Below the pieces are notes generated by a model. The model searched no databases, had not been told where the DNA came from, and was given only the letters and a program-made list of their open reading frames with translations. DNA of 64,000 bases from Actinotalea sp. Marseille-Q4924 (GTDB taxonomy: Bacteria; Actinomycetota; Actinomycetes; Actinomycetales; Cellulomonadaceae), in the NCBI RefSeq assembly GCF_916618755.1, contig NZ_CAKAKB010000004.1, positions 1 through 64,000 of the forward strand, in the 5' to 3' direction. Both the position numbers and the translations under genes were made by a program. Positions 32,781-41,307 of the stretch are shown in pieces; positions within the stretch are counted from its first letter, which is position 1; each line of letters starts with the position of its first letter.

Positions 32781-33344
32781 ATGGCAGGTGCGCACCAGGA
32801 GAAGGTCGTCGCGGGGCTGCGCCGGTACTGGTCGACGCAGCAGCTCACGCCGGACCTGCTCGCACAGCTCCCGCCCCTGCGGCGCGCGGTGGTCCGTGCC
32901 GCCGCCCCCGAGTCCTTCGCCGCCGCCACGGTCAGCGCCGCCATGGTGCTGCACGCCGAGCGGTGCGGCACGGACCGCTTCGGCTGGATCGGCGACTCCC
33001 GCAGCCTGGTCCTCGCGCACTCGGCCGCCGCCATGGCTGCCGACCTCCACGTGGTCCCGACGCGGGCGCACCGGGACGAGCTGAACCTGGTCGCGGGGTG
33101 CGACCACCTCGTCATCGACACCTTCCGCGGGGCGCTCGGGACGGACCGGTGGGTGCAGCAGCGGATCCTCGACCTCGTCCGCCGGGCGCGGTGCGTGTAC
33201 GTCCTCGCGCAGGCGGGCCAGGCCCTCGCCGACGCGCCGGCGCTGCGGGCGGAGTTCGGGTCGTACCCGGTCCTCGACTGCCGCATCCCGACGCCGACGA
33301 CGACGGGCCGCGCGCCGCGGGTGGAGCTCCACGGCGCGGGCTGA
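32781..33344 (+). CDS. conserved hypothetical protein
   Basis: A 187-residue, mostly alpha/beta protein: LRRYWSTQQLTPDLLAQLPP, FAAATVSAAMVLHAERCGTD, then LHVVPTRAHRDELNLVAGCD and RARCVYVLAQAGQALAD. The second half resembles a Rossmann-like sugar or nucleotide-binding segment, but I do not recognise the family. Start ATG 32781 follows GGGAGGTG. The 265 bases to the divergent gene start at 32515 contain no further gene. Confidence 0.65.
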   Translation: MAGAHQEKVVAGLRRYWSTQQLTPDLLAQLPPLRRAVVRAAAPESFAAATVSAAMVLHAERCGTDRFGWIGDSRSLVLAHSAAAMAADLHVVPTRAHRDELNLVAGCDHLVIDTFRGALGTDRWVQQRILDLVRRARCVYVLAQAGQALADAPALRAEFGSYPVLDCRIPTPTTTGRAPRVELHGAG

Positions 33345-33359
33345 CCGTGTCCCACAGCG

Positions 33360-33390
33360 GAGGCCCCCCGTCCGACGGACGGGGGGCCTC
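33360..33390. terminator. strong bidirectional hairpin terminator
   Basis: A perfect 14-bp stem (GAGGCCCCCCGTCC, 33360-33373, with 33377-33390) has loop GAC. It lies between convergent genes ending at 33344 and 33417. Confidence 0.8.
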
Positions 33391-33416
33391 GGGCACTGCT
33401 GGGCGCGACGGCCGGG

Positions 33417-33500
33417 TCAGAGCCGCACGCGGCGTGGGTTGCTCACCGACGTCGGGACGACCTCGTCCTCGTCGGTGCGCTGGGTGCTGTCCTTCGACAT
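33417..33500 (-). CDS. 27-residue polar peptide
   Basis: A 27-residue polar peptide (MSKDSTQRTDEDEVVPTSVS and a basic NPRRVRL end). The ribosome site GAGGAGG lies nine bases before ATG 33500, and the gene is followed by a perfect terminator, so a real transcription unit is plausible despite its size. There is no signal or membrane segment. The 244 bases between it and the ftsH start hold no other gene. Confidence 0.5.
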   Translation of the reverse strand: MSKDSTQRTDEDEVVPTSVSNPRRVRL

Positions 33501-33744
33501 GTCCCGGACCTCCTCATCCGTGGGATGACTGGTGACGTGCTGAGTGTGCGTCCTCGACGCGGCGCGATGCACGTGCAGGACCAAGGTCCCGCCTGTGATG
33601 TGCGACACCCCGTCCGGTCGTCCGGGCGGGCCTGCGCGGCGCCCCGGCATCCGGGGGGCGTCTTCACGAGATCCTCACAGCACCCAGAAGATGCTCACGG
33701 TCCGAGCACTCAGGAGCCGCCGCGGACGCGCCGATACTGCGGGT

Positions 33745-35766
33745 GTGACGCCTCACGAGCTCCCGGGGCACGCCGCCGTGCCCCCCGCCGTGCCCTCCGC
33801 CGTGCCCGCGAACGCCTCGGCGCCGTCCGCGACCCCGTCCCTGCGGTCGGAGGTGACGTCGGCGCCGCCGTTGCCCCCGGCGCCGTCCGGCACGCACGGC
33901 TCCGGGGACTCCCCGCACCCGCCGGCACCCCGTGACGAGTCCGGCCGCCCGGCGGCCGGGACCCCCGGCGCGGCGACGCGGTCCCGGCGCTTCGGTCCCC
34001 GTCCCACGCGTCGACAGCTGGTCGTCGCCGCCCTCGTGACCGCCGTCGGCGTGGCCGGTGCCGTGACGACGGGCGTCCTCATCGACCGGGAGCCGGTCGC
34101 CGTCGTCGACCTCACGGAGGCCCTCGGGGCGATCGCCGCGGGCGACGTCGTCGGCGCCACCGTGCGGGACCGTGCGGCGACCGTCACGCTCGAGCTCGCG
34201 GACGGGGAGCAGGTGCAGACCCGCTACCCCGCCGCCTACGCGGACGAGCTCACCGACGCCCTCGTCGCGGCCGACGTCCCGCTGGAGACGCAGTCGGGCG
34301 CCCCAGGGTTCGCCGGCGAGATCACCCGCACGCTCATCCCGCTGCTGGTGCTGCTCGCCGTCGTCGTGTGGGTGCTGCGCAAGGCCGGCCCCGGCGGCAT
34401 GGTCGGGGGCACGCGGAAGAAGGCCCTGGAGACCGGTGAGGTCCCCGACGTGACGTTCTCGGACGTCGCCGGAGCGGACGAGGCCGTCGACCAGCTGCGC
34501 GAGATGGTGCAGTTCCTGCGCGAGCCGGAGCGGTTCGAGGCGGTGGGTGCGCGACGCCCGCGCGGTGCGCTGCTCGTCGGCCCTCCCGGGACCGGCAAGA
34601 CGCTCCTCGCCCGGGCCGTCGCCGGCGAGGCCGAGGTGCCGTTCTTCGCGCTCGCTGGCTCCGACTTCGTCGAGACCTTCGTGGGCGTGGGGGCGCGACG
34701 GGTGCGGGACCTCTTCGCCGAGGCGCGGAAGGTGGAGCGCGCGATCGTCTTCATCGACGAGATCGACGCGGTCGGCCGGGCGCGCGGTGGCGCCGGGTCC
34801 AACGCCTCGGACGGCGAGCGCGAGAACACCCTCATCTCGCTGCTCAACGAGATGGACGGCTTCGCCGGCTCGGGCGTCGTCGTGCTCGCTGCGACGAACC
34901 GACCCGACGTCCTCGACGACGCGCTCACGCGCCCGGGCCGCCTGGACCGGCAGGTCCAGGTGCCCAACCCCGACCGTCGCGGCCGCACCCTCATCCTCGA
35001 GGTGCACACGCGGCACCGTCCCGTCTCGCCCGACGTCGACCTCGTCGGCCTCGCCCGGCAGACTCCGGGCATGTCCGGCGCCGACCTGGCGCAGGTCGTC
35101 AACGAGGCCTGCATGGAGGCCGCGCGCCGCGGCGTCGCCGTCGTCGGTGAGGACTGCTTCCAGGCGGCCGTCGCGACGGTCGCCATGGGGCGCGCCCGGA
35201 CGTCCGCCCTCGTGACCGACTTCGACCGCCGCGTGACGGCCTGGCACGAGGCCGGTCACACGCTGGCCGCGGCCCTCCTGCCCGACGCCGACGACCCCGT
35301 CTCCGTGACGATCGTGCCGCGCGGCCCCGCCGGTGGCGTCACCTGGATGAGCGGCAACGACGACGTCTTCCTGCCCCGCCGCAAGGCCCTCGCGCAGCTG
35401 GTCGTGGCGATGGCCGGACGGGCGGCGGAGGAGCGGCTCATGGACGGCGAGTACACGCAGGGCGCCATGGGCGACCTGCAGCACGCGACGAGCCTGGCCA
35501 CGTCCATGGTGACCAAGTACGGCATGACCGGGTTCGGCTACGCGCAGCTCGACGACGAGACGCTGCGGGTCGGTGGCGCGGTCGCGGCCCGCGCGCACAG
35601 CGAGGTGGACCGCCTGCTGCGCGCGGCGCACGAGGAGGCGACGCTGCTGGTCGCCCGGCACGCCGCGACCCTCGACGCGCTCGCCGAGGCGCTGCTCGTC
35701 GAGGAGACGCTCAGCGGTGGACGGGTGCGGCAGATCGTCGCGAGCCACGGGAGCGCGGCGGCCTGA
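33745..35766 (+). CDS. ftsH: FtsH-family membrane AAA+ zinc protease
   Basis: A 673-residue FtsH that unfolds and degrades membrane and soluble proteins as a hexamer. The N-terminal about 85 residues are Pro/Ala-rich. Helix 1 is near residue 92, an extracytoplasmic domain follows, and helix 2 is near 195. The AAA module has Walker A GPPGTGKT (279-286), pore-loop region FVGVGARRVRDLF, Walker B IVFIDEID and SRH RPDVLDDALTRPGRLDRQV. The protease has HEAGH (501-505) and third zinc ligand Asp577. Start GTG 33745 has GATACT just upstream (leaderless); ATG 33691 is an alternative. Actinobacteria usually keep one ftsH near hpt/folE. This isolated copy, with a Pro-rich start, may be an extra paralogue. 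Confidence 0.9.
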   Translation: MTPHELPGHAAVPPAVPSAVPANASAPSATPSLRSEVTSAPPLPPAPSGTHGSGDSPHPPAPRDESGRPAAGTPGAATRSRRFGPRPTRRQLVVAALVTAVGVAGAVTTGVLIDREPVAVVDLTEALGAIAAGDVVGATVRDRAATVTLELADGEQVQTRYPAAYADELTDALVAADVPLETQSGAPGFAGEITRTLIPLLVLLAVVVWVLRKAGPGGMVGGTRKKALETGEVPDVTFSDVAGADEAVDQLREMVQFLREPERFEAVGARRPRGALLVGPPGTGKTLLARAVAGEAEVPFFALAGSDFVETFVGVGARRVRDLFAEARKVERAIVFIDEIDAVGRARGGAGSNASDGERENTLISLLNEMDGFAGSGVVVLAATNRPDVLDDALTRPGRLDRQVQVPNPDRRGRTLILEVHTRHRPVSPDVDLVGLARQTPGMSGADLAQVVNEACMEAARRGVAVVGEDCFQAAVATVAMGRARTSALVTDFDRRVTAWHEAGHTLAAALLPDADDPVSVTIVPRGPAGGVTWMSGNDDVFLPRRKALAQLVVAMAGRAAEERLMDGEYTQGAMGDLQHATSLATSMVTKYGMTGFGYAQLDDETLRVGGAVAARAHSEVDRLLRAAHEEATLLVARHAATLDALAEALLVEETLSGGRVRQIVASHGSAAA

Positions 35767-35794
35767 CGGGCGAACCGCCCGCAGGCACGTGCCG

Positions 35795-36580
35795 TCAGCC
35801 GACGGCGACGTCGACGACGAGCGCGCGGTGGTCGGACAGGCCCAGGTCCAGGCTGCGCGCCGGCCCGGTCGCGCGGACCGGCCCGCGGCCGATGACGTGG
35901 TCGAGCTGCTCCGTCGGGGCCTCGGCGGGGAACGTCCGGCCGGAGGCGAGCGACGTCCACCGCGTCAGGCGCTCGGGGTGCGGCGGGTGCATGTTGAGGT
36001 CGCCCATGAGGACGGCGGGGCGCGGTGCACCCTGGTCCGCCGGCAGGCCGACGACGACGTCGCGCGCCAGCCGCACGAGCTGCCGGTCGTTCCACGACGG
36101 GATGAAGGTCAGGTGCGTGCCGACCACGGTGAGGACGCCGCCCGGTGACTCGACGTCGGCGACGAGGGCGACGCGTGGCTCGTCCGTGACCATGACCGGG
36201 TTGGTGTGCCCAGGGAACCGCACGGGGACGGGCCGGTCGAGCTGCGGCAGGCGCACCGCCCGCCACGCCAGGACGGGGAACCGGCTCAGGAGCGCGATGC
36301 CGTAGCGCCCGGTGTCCGGCTCCTCCTCGCCCGTCGCCGCCGTCCACACATCCGGGGTGCCGACGAGGGTGGCCGCGAACCGGTGGTCGACGGCGCCCAT
36401 GGCCGCGGCCGCGACGGCGGTGAGGTCGGCGTGGTGCGAGCGGGCCTGGTCGTCGTCGACCTCCTGCAGCGCGAGCACGTCGGCGTCGAGGCGACGGACG
36501 GCGGCGGCGTACCGGTCGAGGTCGACGACGCCGTCGCCGGGCGACCGCCCGTGGAGGATGTTGAAGGTCGCGAGGCGCAT
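35795..36580 (-). CDS. endonuclease/exonuclease/phosphatase family protein
   Basis: A 261-residue EEP-fold hydrolase (metal-dependent phosphodiesterase). Motifs: MRLATFNILHGRSP (Asn), LALQEVDDDQ (metal Glu), VVGTHLTFIP, VLMGDLNMHP (Asp/Asn) and LGLSDHRALVVDV (catalytic His). No signal peptide. Substrates of this fold range from DNA to sphingomyelin and inositol phosphates, so the role is open. ATG 36580 has GAGACT seven bases upstream, a possible leaderless start. It is divergent from the nucleotidyltransferase-like gene. Confidence 0.85.
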   Translation of the reverse strand: MRLATFNILHGRSPGDGVVDLDRYAAAVRRLDADVLALQEVDDDQARSHHADLTAVAAAAMGAVDHRFAATLVGTPDVWTAATGEEEPDTGRYGIALLSRFPVLAWRAVRLPQLDRPVPVRFPGHTNPVMVTDEPRVALVADVESPGGVLTVVGTHLTFIPSWNDRQLVRLARDVVVGLPADQGAPRPAVLMGDLNMHPPHPERLTRWTSLASGRTFPAEAPTEQLDHVIGRGPVRATGPARSLDLGLSDHRALVVDVAVG

Positions 36581-36637
36581 CGCGTCGAGTCTCCCGCTCG
36601 ACCTGCGGACCCGCACGTCGTCGTGTAGACCGAGGGG

Positions 36638-37219
36638 ATGTCGACGATGTCCGTCTTCCACCAGGGTCGCCAGGAGCTCCACGACGGACTCCGCATGGCC
36701 GCTGTCGCGCTCGGCGACGCCGGGATCCCGTACGCCCTCTGCGGCGGCTACGCGGCGTGGGCGCGCGGTGCGCCGGAGCCCCAGCACGACGCGGACTTCG
36801 TGATCCTGGAGAAGGACGCCGACGCGGCACGGGAGGCCATCGCCGGGGCCGGCCTCGACGTGCGCGACCCCCCGGAGAACTGGCTCTTCAAGGCGTACCA
36901 CCACGAGGCGCTCATCGACGTGCTGTTCCGGATGTGCGGGGAGCCGGTCGACCCGGCCATCTTCGAGCGCGCGGACACCATCGAGGTGCTGGCGGTCCGC
37001 ATGCCGGTGCTGAGCGCGACGGACGTCATCGCCGGCCAGCTCCGCGTCCTCGGCGAGCACTACTGCGACTTCGCGCGGCTCCTGCCGAACGCCCGTGCGC
37101 TGCGCGAGCAGATCGACTGGCGCGAGGTGGAGCGCGCCGTCGGGGACAACCCCTACGCGCGGGCGTTCCTGTTCCTCGCCGAGGAGCTGGGCGTCATCGA
37201 GTCGCGACCCGCCGCCTGA
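36638..37219 (+). CDS. nucleotidyltransferase-fold protein
   Basis: A 193-residue protein of the NTase superfamily (AbiEii/MNT-like): CGGYAAWARGAPEPQHDADF gives the GG and DxD-type active-site pattern, followed by ENWLFKAYHHEALIDVLF. It could transfer a nucleotide to a protein or small molecule. No toxin-antitoxin partner is adjacent. ATG 36638 has TAGACC six bases upstream; ATG 36647 would give the GAGGGG normal ribosome-site spacing. Confidence 0.7.
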   Translation: MSTMSVFHQGRQELHDGLRMAAVALGDAGIPYALCGGYAAWARGAPEPQHDADFVILEKDADAAREAIAGAGLDVRDPPENWLFKAYHHEALIDVLFRMCGEPVDPAIFERADTIEVLAVRMPVLSATDVIAGQLRVLGEHYCDFARLLPNARALREQIDWREVERAVGDNPYARAFLFLAEELGVIESRPAA

Positions 37220-37268
37220 CGCAGCGACGCGCCGGTCGGCCGCGTGGCGGGACGGGGCTGAGCGGCCG

Positions 37269-37871
37269 TCAGTCGTCGAGCAGCGGGAAGCTGTCGATGT
37301 AGACGCGTACGGACGGCCTCTCGCGCCAGGCCGGGTCGTCGCGGCGTGCCCGGCTCCGTTGGACGTAGGGGTCGAGCGTCGCCTGGAGCGCGGCGTTGAG
37401 CTCTGCCATCTCGGCGCCGTCGATGCGCAGGGTGCTCTCGGCCGACATGATGGCCCGCCACTCCTCGGGGAGGTCCGCGCGCGTGACGAGGCGGCGCAGG
37501 GTCGCGGCCCGGTCCTCGACCATCCGGTCGAGGAGGAAGCGCATGGCGGGCTCGGTCGCGGGGTCGTCCAGCATCTCCGGGCCGACCTCGATCGAGCGGG
37601 ACCGCCACCACCGCTCCCGCCCCGTGCCGCGGGCCGTGTCCTCCTCCGCGAGACCGTGCCGGGCGAGCTGACGCAGGTGGTAGCTCGTCTGGCCCGTGCT
37701 CTCGCCCAGCGCGGCGGCGAGCGTGGTCGCCGTCGCCGGGCCGTGGTCGTTGAGGTGCCTGATGATCTGCACGCGCAACGGGTGCGCGTACGCCTTGAGC
37801 GCCGCCGGACCGATCCCCGTGCGCGCGGCGGCGTCGGACGGCGCGTCGCGGCTCTTGTCATCCGTGCCCAT
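37269..37871 (-). CDS. ArsR-like winged-helix regulator
   Basis: A 200-residue regulator. The winged helix spans residues about 20-90: ALKAYAHPLRVQIIRHLNDH, TLAAALGESTGQTSYHLRQL, then LAEEDTARGTGRERWWR. The C-terminal half is helical and ends with VRVYIDSFPLLDD. It is divergent from an MFS exporter. The gap between them holds three tandem 14-bp repeats, the first touching this start codon, so it very probably represses both itself and the exporter. The inducer is unknown. Confidence 0.85.
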   Translation of the reverse strand: MGTDDKSRDAPSDAAARTGIGPAALKAYAHPLRVQIIRHLNDHGPATATTLAAALGESTGQTSYHLRQLARHGLAEEDTARGTGRERWWRSRSIEVGPEMLDDPATEPAMRFLLDRMVEDRAATLRRLVTRADLPEEWRAIMSAESTLRIDGAEMAELNAALQATLDPYVQRSRARRDDPAWRERPSVRVYIDSFPLLDD

Positions 37872-37912
37872 GCAGAGATACCTTTGCAGAGTTGTCTTTG
37901 CAAACAGTTCTT
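37871..37912. promoter_or_regulatory. three tandem 14-bp operator repeats
   Basis: TGCAGAGATACCTT (37871-37884), TGCAGAGTTGTCTT (37885-37898) and TGCAAACAGTTCTT (37899-37912) lie head to tail without gaps. The repeats fill most of the 65-base gap between the ArsR-like gene and the MFS gene, and are AT-rich for this genome. Confidence 0.75.
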
Positions 37913-37936
37913 GGTCCGAGCGTAGCGGAGCGCACC

Positions 37937-39238
37937 ATGACGACGACGCAGATCCCCGGCGCGACCGGCACGGCCATGACCGGCGCGGGCCTCGGCCCGC
38001 GCTTCGCGCACCTCCTCGGCGCTACCGGCCTGTCCAACCTCTCCGACGGCATCCTCCAGGTCGGCATCCCCCTCTTGGCCCTCACCCTGACCAGCTCACC
38101 GCTGGACCTCTCGCTCGTCGCGGCGGCCGCGGGCCTCCCGTGGCTGCTGCTGAGCCTCCACGTCGGCGTCCTCGTGGACCGCCACGACCGCAGCCGGCTG
38201 CTCGCCCTCGCGACCTCGGCCCGCGTCCTCGTGCTCCTCACCGCGACGGTCGGCGCCGCGACGGGGGCGCTGAGCCTGCCGCTGCTCGTCGCGCTGGTCC
38301 TGGCCTTCGGCGTCGCCGAGGTCGTCGCCGACTCGTCCGCCACCGCCATGATCCCGTCCGTGGTCGCCGCCGACCGGCTCAACGCGGCGAACTCCCGCCT
38401 CATGGGGGTCCAGCAGGTCGCGAACGCCTTCCTCGGCGGGCCGGCCGCGGGGCTCCTCGTGGCCCTCGGCGCCGGCTGGCTGTTCGGGGTCCCCGCCGCG
38501 CTGTGCGCGGCGACCCTGCTGCTCGTCCTCCGCGGGCTGCACGGACGGGTGGACCACCCGGTCCGGCCCGCCGCCGGCGACGACGTGCCTCCCGCACGAC
38601 CCTCGGCGCGTGCGGAGATCGGCGAGGGCCTGCGGTTCCTGCTCGGTCACCGTGTCGTGCGCCCGCTCCTGCTCGGTGCGACCGTCCTGAACTTCGCGAG
38701 CGCCGGCTACTTCGCCGTCTTCCCGCTCTGGGTCGTCGGGCCGGGCTCGGCGGTCGGGCTCCCGGCGGCGATGTACGGGCTGCTCACCGCCGCGCTCGCG
38801 GTCGGCGCCGTCGCGGGCGCCGTCCTCAGCGGGCGCCTGGGCCGGCGCCTCGCGGAGATGCCGGTGGTCCGGGTCTGCTGGACCGCCCAGGCGGCGCTCC
38901 TCGTGGTCCCCGTCCTGGTCCCGCACGTCGCGGTCCTCGTGGCGACCGCCGTGCTCATCGGCTTCACCAACATGGTCGGCAACGTGGTCACGCGGTCGAT
39001 GCGGCAGCGGATGATCCCGCGGCACCTGCTCGGCCGCGTCGGGGGTGCGGGAACCCTCCTCGGGTACGGCTCGATCCCCCTGGGCGCCTTGCTGGGCGGG
39101 GTCGTCGGCGAGACGCTCGGCCTGCCGGTCGTGCTCCTGGGCGCCGCGGCGATCTCCCTGGCGGCCGTGGCGCGGGTCGCCGTCGCCGTCCCGCAGCGCC
39201 TCGTGACCGAGGCCGACGAGGCTGCCGCGGTCGCCTGA
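37937..39238 (+). CDS. MFS exporter, MFS_3 (MefA/EntS-like) type
   Basis: A 433-residue, 12-helix transporter resembling the macrolide/enterobactin efflux branch: LLGATGLSNLSDGILQVGIP at the start, VGVLVDRHDRSRLLAL as motif A, LNAANSRLMGVQQVANAFLG and MRQRMIPRHLLGRVGG in the second half. It probably exports a drug or metabolite when the divergent ArsR-like repressor is released. ATG 37937 has GCGGAGCG upstream. Substrate unknown. Confidence 0.87.
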   Translation: MTTTQIPGATGTAMTGAGLGPRFAHLLGATGLSNLSDGILQVGIPLLALTLTSSPLDLSLVAAAAGLPWLLLSLHVGVLVDRHDRSRLLALATSARVLVLLTATVGAATGALSLPLLVALVLAFGVAEVVADSSATAMIPSVVAADRLNAANSRLMGVQQVANAFLGGPAAGLLVALGAGWLFGVPAALCAATLLLVLRGLHGRVDHPVRPAAGDDVPPARPSARAEIGEGLRFLLGHRVVRPLLLGATVLNFASAGYFAVFPLWVVGPGSAVGLPAAMYGLLTAALAVGAVAGAVLSGRLGRRLAEMPVVRVCWTAQAALLVVPVLVPHVAVLVATAVLIGFTNMVGNVVTRSMRQRMIPRHLLGRVGGAGTLLGYGSIPLGALLGGVVGETLGLPVVLLGAAAISLAAVARVAVAVPQRLVTEADEAAAVA

Positions 39239-39241
39239 CCG

Positions 39242-39290
39242 ACCGTGCCCCGTTCCGGCACGGTGCGGGGCACCCCCGCGCACTGCGGGG
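39242..39290. terminator. two consecutive hairpins between convergent genes
   Basis: ACCGTGCC (39242-39249) pairs with GGCACGGT (39257-39264); then CCCCGC (39274-39279) pairs with GCGGGG (39285-39290). They separate the convergent MFS and GT2 genes. Confidence 0.65.
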
Positions 39291-39294
39291 CGCG

Positions 39295-40200
39295 TCAGCT
39301 CACGTACTGGCGCGCCTCGCTCGTGGTCTGCACCTCGGCGAGGGCCCGGAAACGCTGCTCCACGCGGTCGGGGAGGGGCCGCCGCTCCCTCAGGACCCAC
39401 GGTGCGCCGCGCACCGCGGCGAGCACGCCTGCGAGGGAGACCCGGTCCCGCGGGAGCGTGCGCAGGACGTCCACCGTGCGCTGCACGGCTGCCGGCAGCG
39501 GACGCCGGAGCCATGTGAACCACAGGGTGTTGCGGATGCCGTCCCGCCGCCGGCGGTGCGGGTCGCGGGCCTGCGACGGCTGGTGGTGCACGGAGAGGTC
39601 CGCCAGGTAGCAGAGCTCCCAGCCGGCGGTCGCGAGGTCGGCGGCGAGCAGCTCCTCCTCGCCGCCCAGCCACAGGCGGGGGTGGAAGCCGCCGACCTGC
39701 TCGAACGCGGTGCGTCGCACGACGGAGGCCCCGGCGAGGAAGGAGCCCAGCGCCGGCCCGGGCAGTCCGGCCCGTCCTTGCACGGGCGAGTCCCGCAGCT
39801 CGGCCACGATCGGGTCCTCGCGCGCGCCCGGCTCGACGAGGATCCGGGCGGTGAGCACGGCGACGTCGGGGTGGGCGTCGAGCACGTCGGCCGCGTGGCG
39901 CAGGGAGCCGGGCTCCCACCAGGTGTCGTCGTCGCAGAAGGCGACGTACGGCGTGCTCAGCCGCGCGACGGCGACGTTCCGACCGACCGCGCCGAGGTTC
40001 TCGCGGCTCGCGACGAGCTCGGCCCACGGGTGCGCGGCCCGGATGGCGTCCGCGGTGCCGTCGCTCGAACCGTTGTCGACGACGACGACGTGCGGCCGCT
40101 CCGGGAGGTCCCTCAGCCGCGCGAGAGCCTCGAGGACCTCCGACCGGCGGTCGTGCGTGATGACGACGACCGAGATGCGCCCGTCGGAGGTGTGCTTCAC
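39295..40200 (-). CDS. family 2 glycosyltransferase
   Basis: A 301-residue GT-A glycosyltransferase: ISVVVITHDRRSEVLEALAR, VVVVDNGSSDGTADAIR (nucleotide-sugar site), VAFCDDDTWWEPG (DxD metal site) and LGGEEELLAADLATAGWELC (acceptor-side ED motif). It probably adds a sugar to a cell-surface or small-molecule acceptor. Six bases behind the anti-sigma-like ATPase gene, so probably co-transcribed with it. No other cell-wall glycan gene is nearby. Confidence 0.88.
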   Translation of the reverse strand: MKHTSDGRISVVVITHDRRSEVLEALARLRDLPERPHVVVVDNGSSDGTADAIRAAHPWAELVASRENLGAVGRNVAVARLSTPYVAFCDDDTWWEPGSLRHAADVLDAHPDVAVLTARILVEPGAREDPIVAELRDSPVQGRAGLPGPALGSFLAGASVVRRTAFEQVGGFHPRLWLGGEEELLAADLATAGWELCYLADLSVHHQPSQARDPHRRRRDGIRNTLWFTWLRRPLPAAVQRTVDVLRTLPRDRVSLAGVLAAVRGAPWVLRERRPLPDRVEQRFRALAEVQTTSEARQYVS

Positions 40201-40206
40201 GACCCC

Positions 40207-40566
40207 TCAGACCAGGGCGACGAGGCGCGCCGTGGTCCCGTGCCGGCCGGTGTGCAGGACGAACCGGTCCGCGAGCCGCCGGGCCATCCACAGCCCGCGG
40301 CCCCGCTCGGAGTCGGCGGTGGGCGGGCGGCTGCCCACCTCGTGGTCCGCGATGTGCCCGCTGTCGGAGACCTCGACGACGACCGACCCCTCGTCGTGCC
40401 ACGTGCGCAGGGAGCCCCGGCCACCACCGTGGTCGACCGAGTTCGCCGCGAGCTCGCTGGCTGCCAGCACCAGGTCGTCGGTGCGGCCGGCGTCGAGGCC
40501 GGCGCTCACCGCGCACCGGCGCACCGTGCGCCGCACAGCGGCGAGGTCCCCTCGTTCGAACGTCAT
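40207..40566 (-). CDS. RsbW-like anti-sigma/serine kinase ATPase
   Basis: A 119-residue GHKL ATPase of the anti-sigma-factor type: LVLAASELAANSVDHGGGRG (N box), VEVSDSGHIADHEVG (G1) and RGRGLWMARRLADRFVLH (G2). Such proteins bind a sigma factor or phosphorylate an antagonist, or are stand-alone modules in stress signalling. No sigma or antagonist gene is beside it. ATG 40566 follows AGGGGACACC. Confidence 0.85.
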   Translation of the reverse strand: MTFERGDLAAVRRTVRRCAVSAGLDAGRTDDLVLAASELAANSVDHGGGRGSLRTWHDEGSVVVEVSDSGHIADHEVGSRPPTADSERGRGLWMARRLADRFVLHTGRHGTTARLVALV

Positions 40567-40795
40567 GGTGTCCCCTGGTCGGTAGCCGGTCGGGCGACCG
40601 TGCGGACGACTGCGACGCCCGGCGTCACTGTCGCTGACGTCCATGGTGGCGCAGGTCGTCCCATGGCGCGCGGCGAGGCAGGGGTCACCCGTCCCGTTCG
40701 GCGGTTACGGGACCACGGACCCCTCCCGCGCAGGCGGATGCAGGAGCACGATGGAGGAGGTCCCACCGGAACGACCGAGGCGGAGGAGGACGGCG

Positions 40796-41278
40796 ATGAA
40801 GGCGTCAGTGGGTGACCGGCTGGTCCAGGCATCGAGCGTCGTGGACGGCACGGTCCGTGACGGCAGGGTGGTCGAGCTGCGGCACGCCGACGGGTCACCG
40901 CCGTACGTGGTCCGGTGGTCCGACACGGGCGAGCAGTCGCTCGTCTTCCCCGGGCCCGACGTGCACGTCGAGCACCACGGCGAGGGCGAGGGTGCGGCTC
41001 CGTCGGTCAGGCCCGACGTCGCGACGACGTGGCGGGTCCAGGTCACCGTGACGCACGAGGGCCGCGAGACCCTCGCACAGGCGACCCTCGTGTCCGACGC
41101 CGAGCACGTGGACGCCGTCGGGCGCTCGCGTCGGGACCCGGGTGACCAGCCCGTGGCGGTGATCGGCGAGGAGGTCGCCGTCGCGCGGGCGCTGCGGCAC
41201 CTGGCCGACCGGCTCACGGACATCGCCGAGGACGAGATCGAGGCGCGCACGGGCACACCGGCACGCGTGCACGGCTGA
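40796..41278 (+). CDS. DUF1918-DUF1876 fusion protein
   Basis: A 160-residue protein joining two small actinobacterial domains. Residues 1-62 are DUF1918 (VGDRLVQASSVVDGTVRDGR, PPYVVRWSDTGEQSLVFPGP), an SH3-like fold. Residues about 75-150 are DUF1876 (WRVQVTVTHEGRETLAQATL, RRDPGDQPVAVIGEEVAVAR). Both domains are uncharacterised, and having them in one chain suggests they work together. ATG 40796 follows CGGAGGAGGACGG. The gene is single, with 229 bases of promoter region shared with the divergent ATPase gene. Confidence 0.85.
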   Translation: MKASVGDRLVQASSVVDGTVRDGRVVELRHADGSPPYVVRWSDTGEQSLVFPGPDVHVEHHGEGEGAAPSVRPDVATTWRVQVTVTHEGRETLAQATLVSDAEHVDAVGRSRRDPGDQPVAVIGEEVAVARALRHLADRLTDIAEDEIEARTGTPARVHG

Positions 41279-41307
41279 GTCGTCGCCCGTGCGATCGGGC
41301 GGGTGGG

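Noticed and set aside
37875-37903. TTGCAA-17-TATCTC as the ArsR gene promoter
   Set aside because: The -10 would end only three bases before the start codon, so transcription would begin inside the gene; the sequence is better explained as operator repeats.
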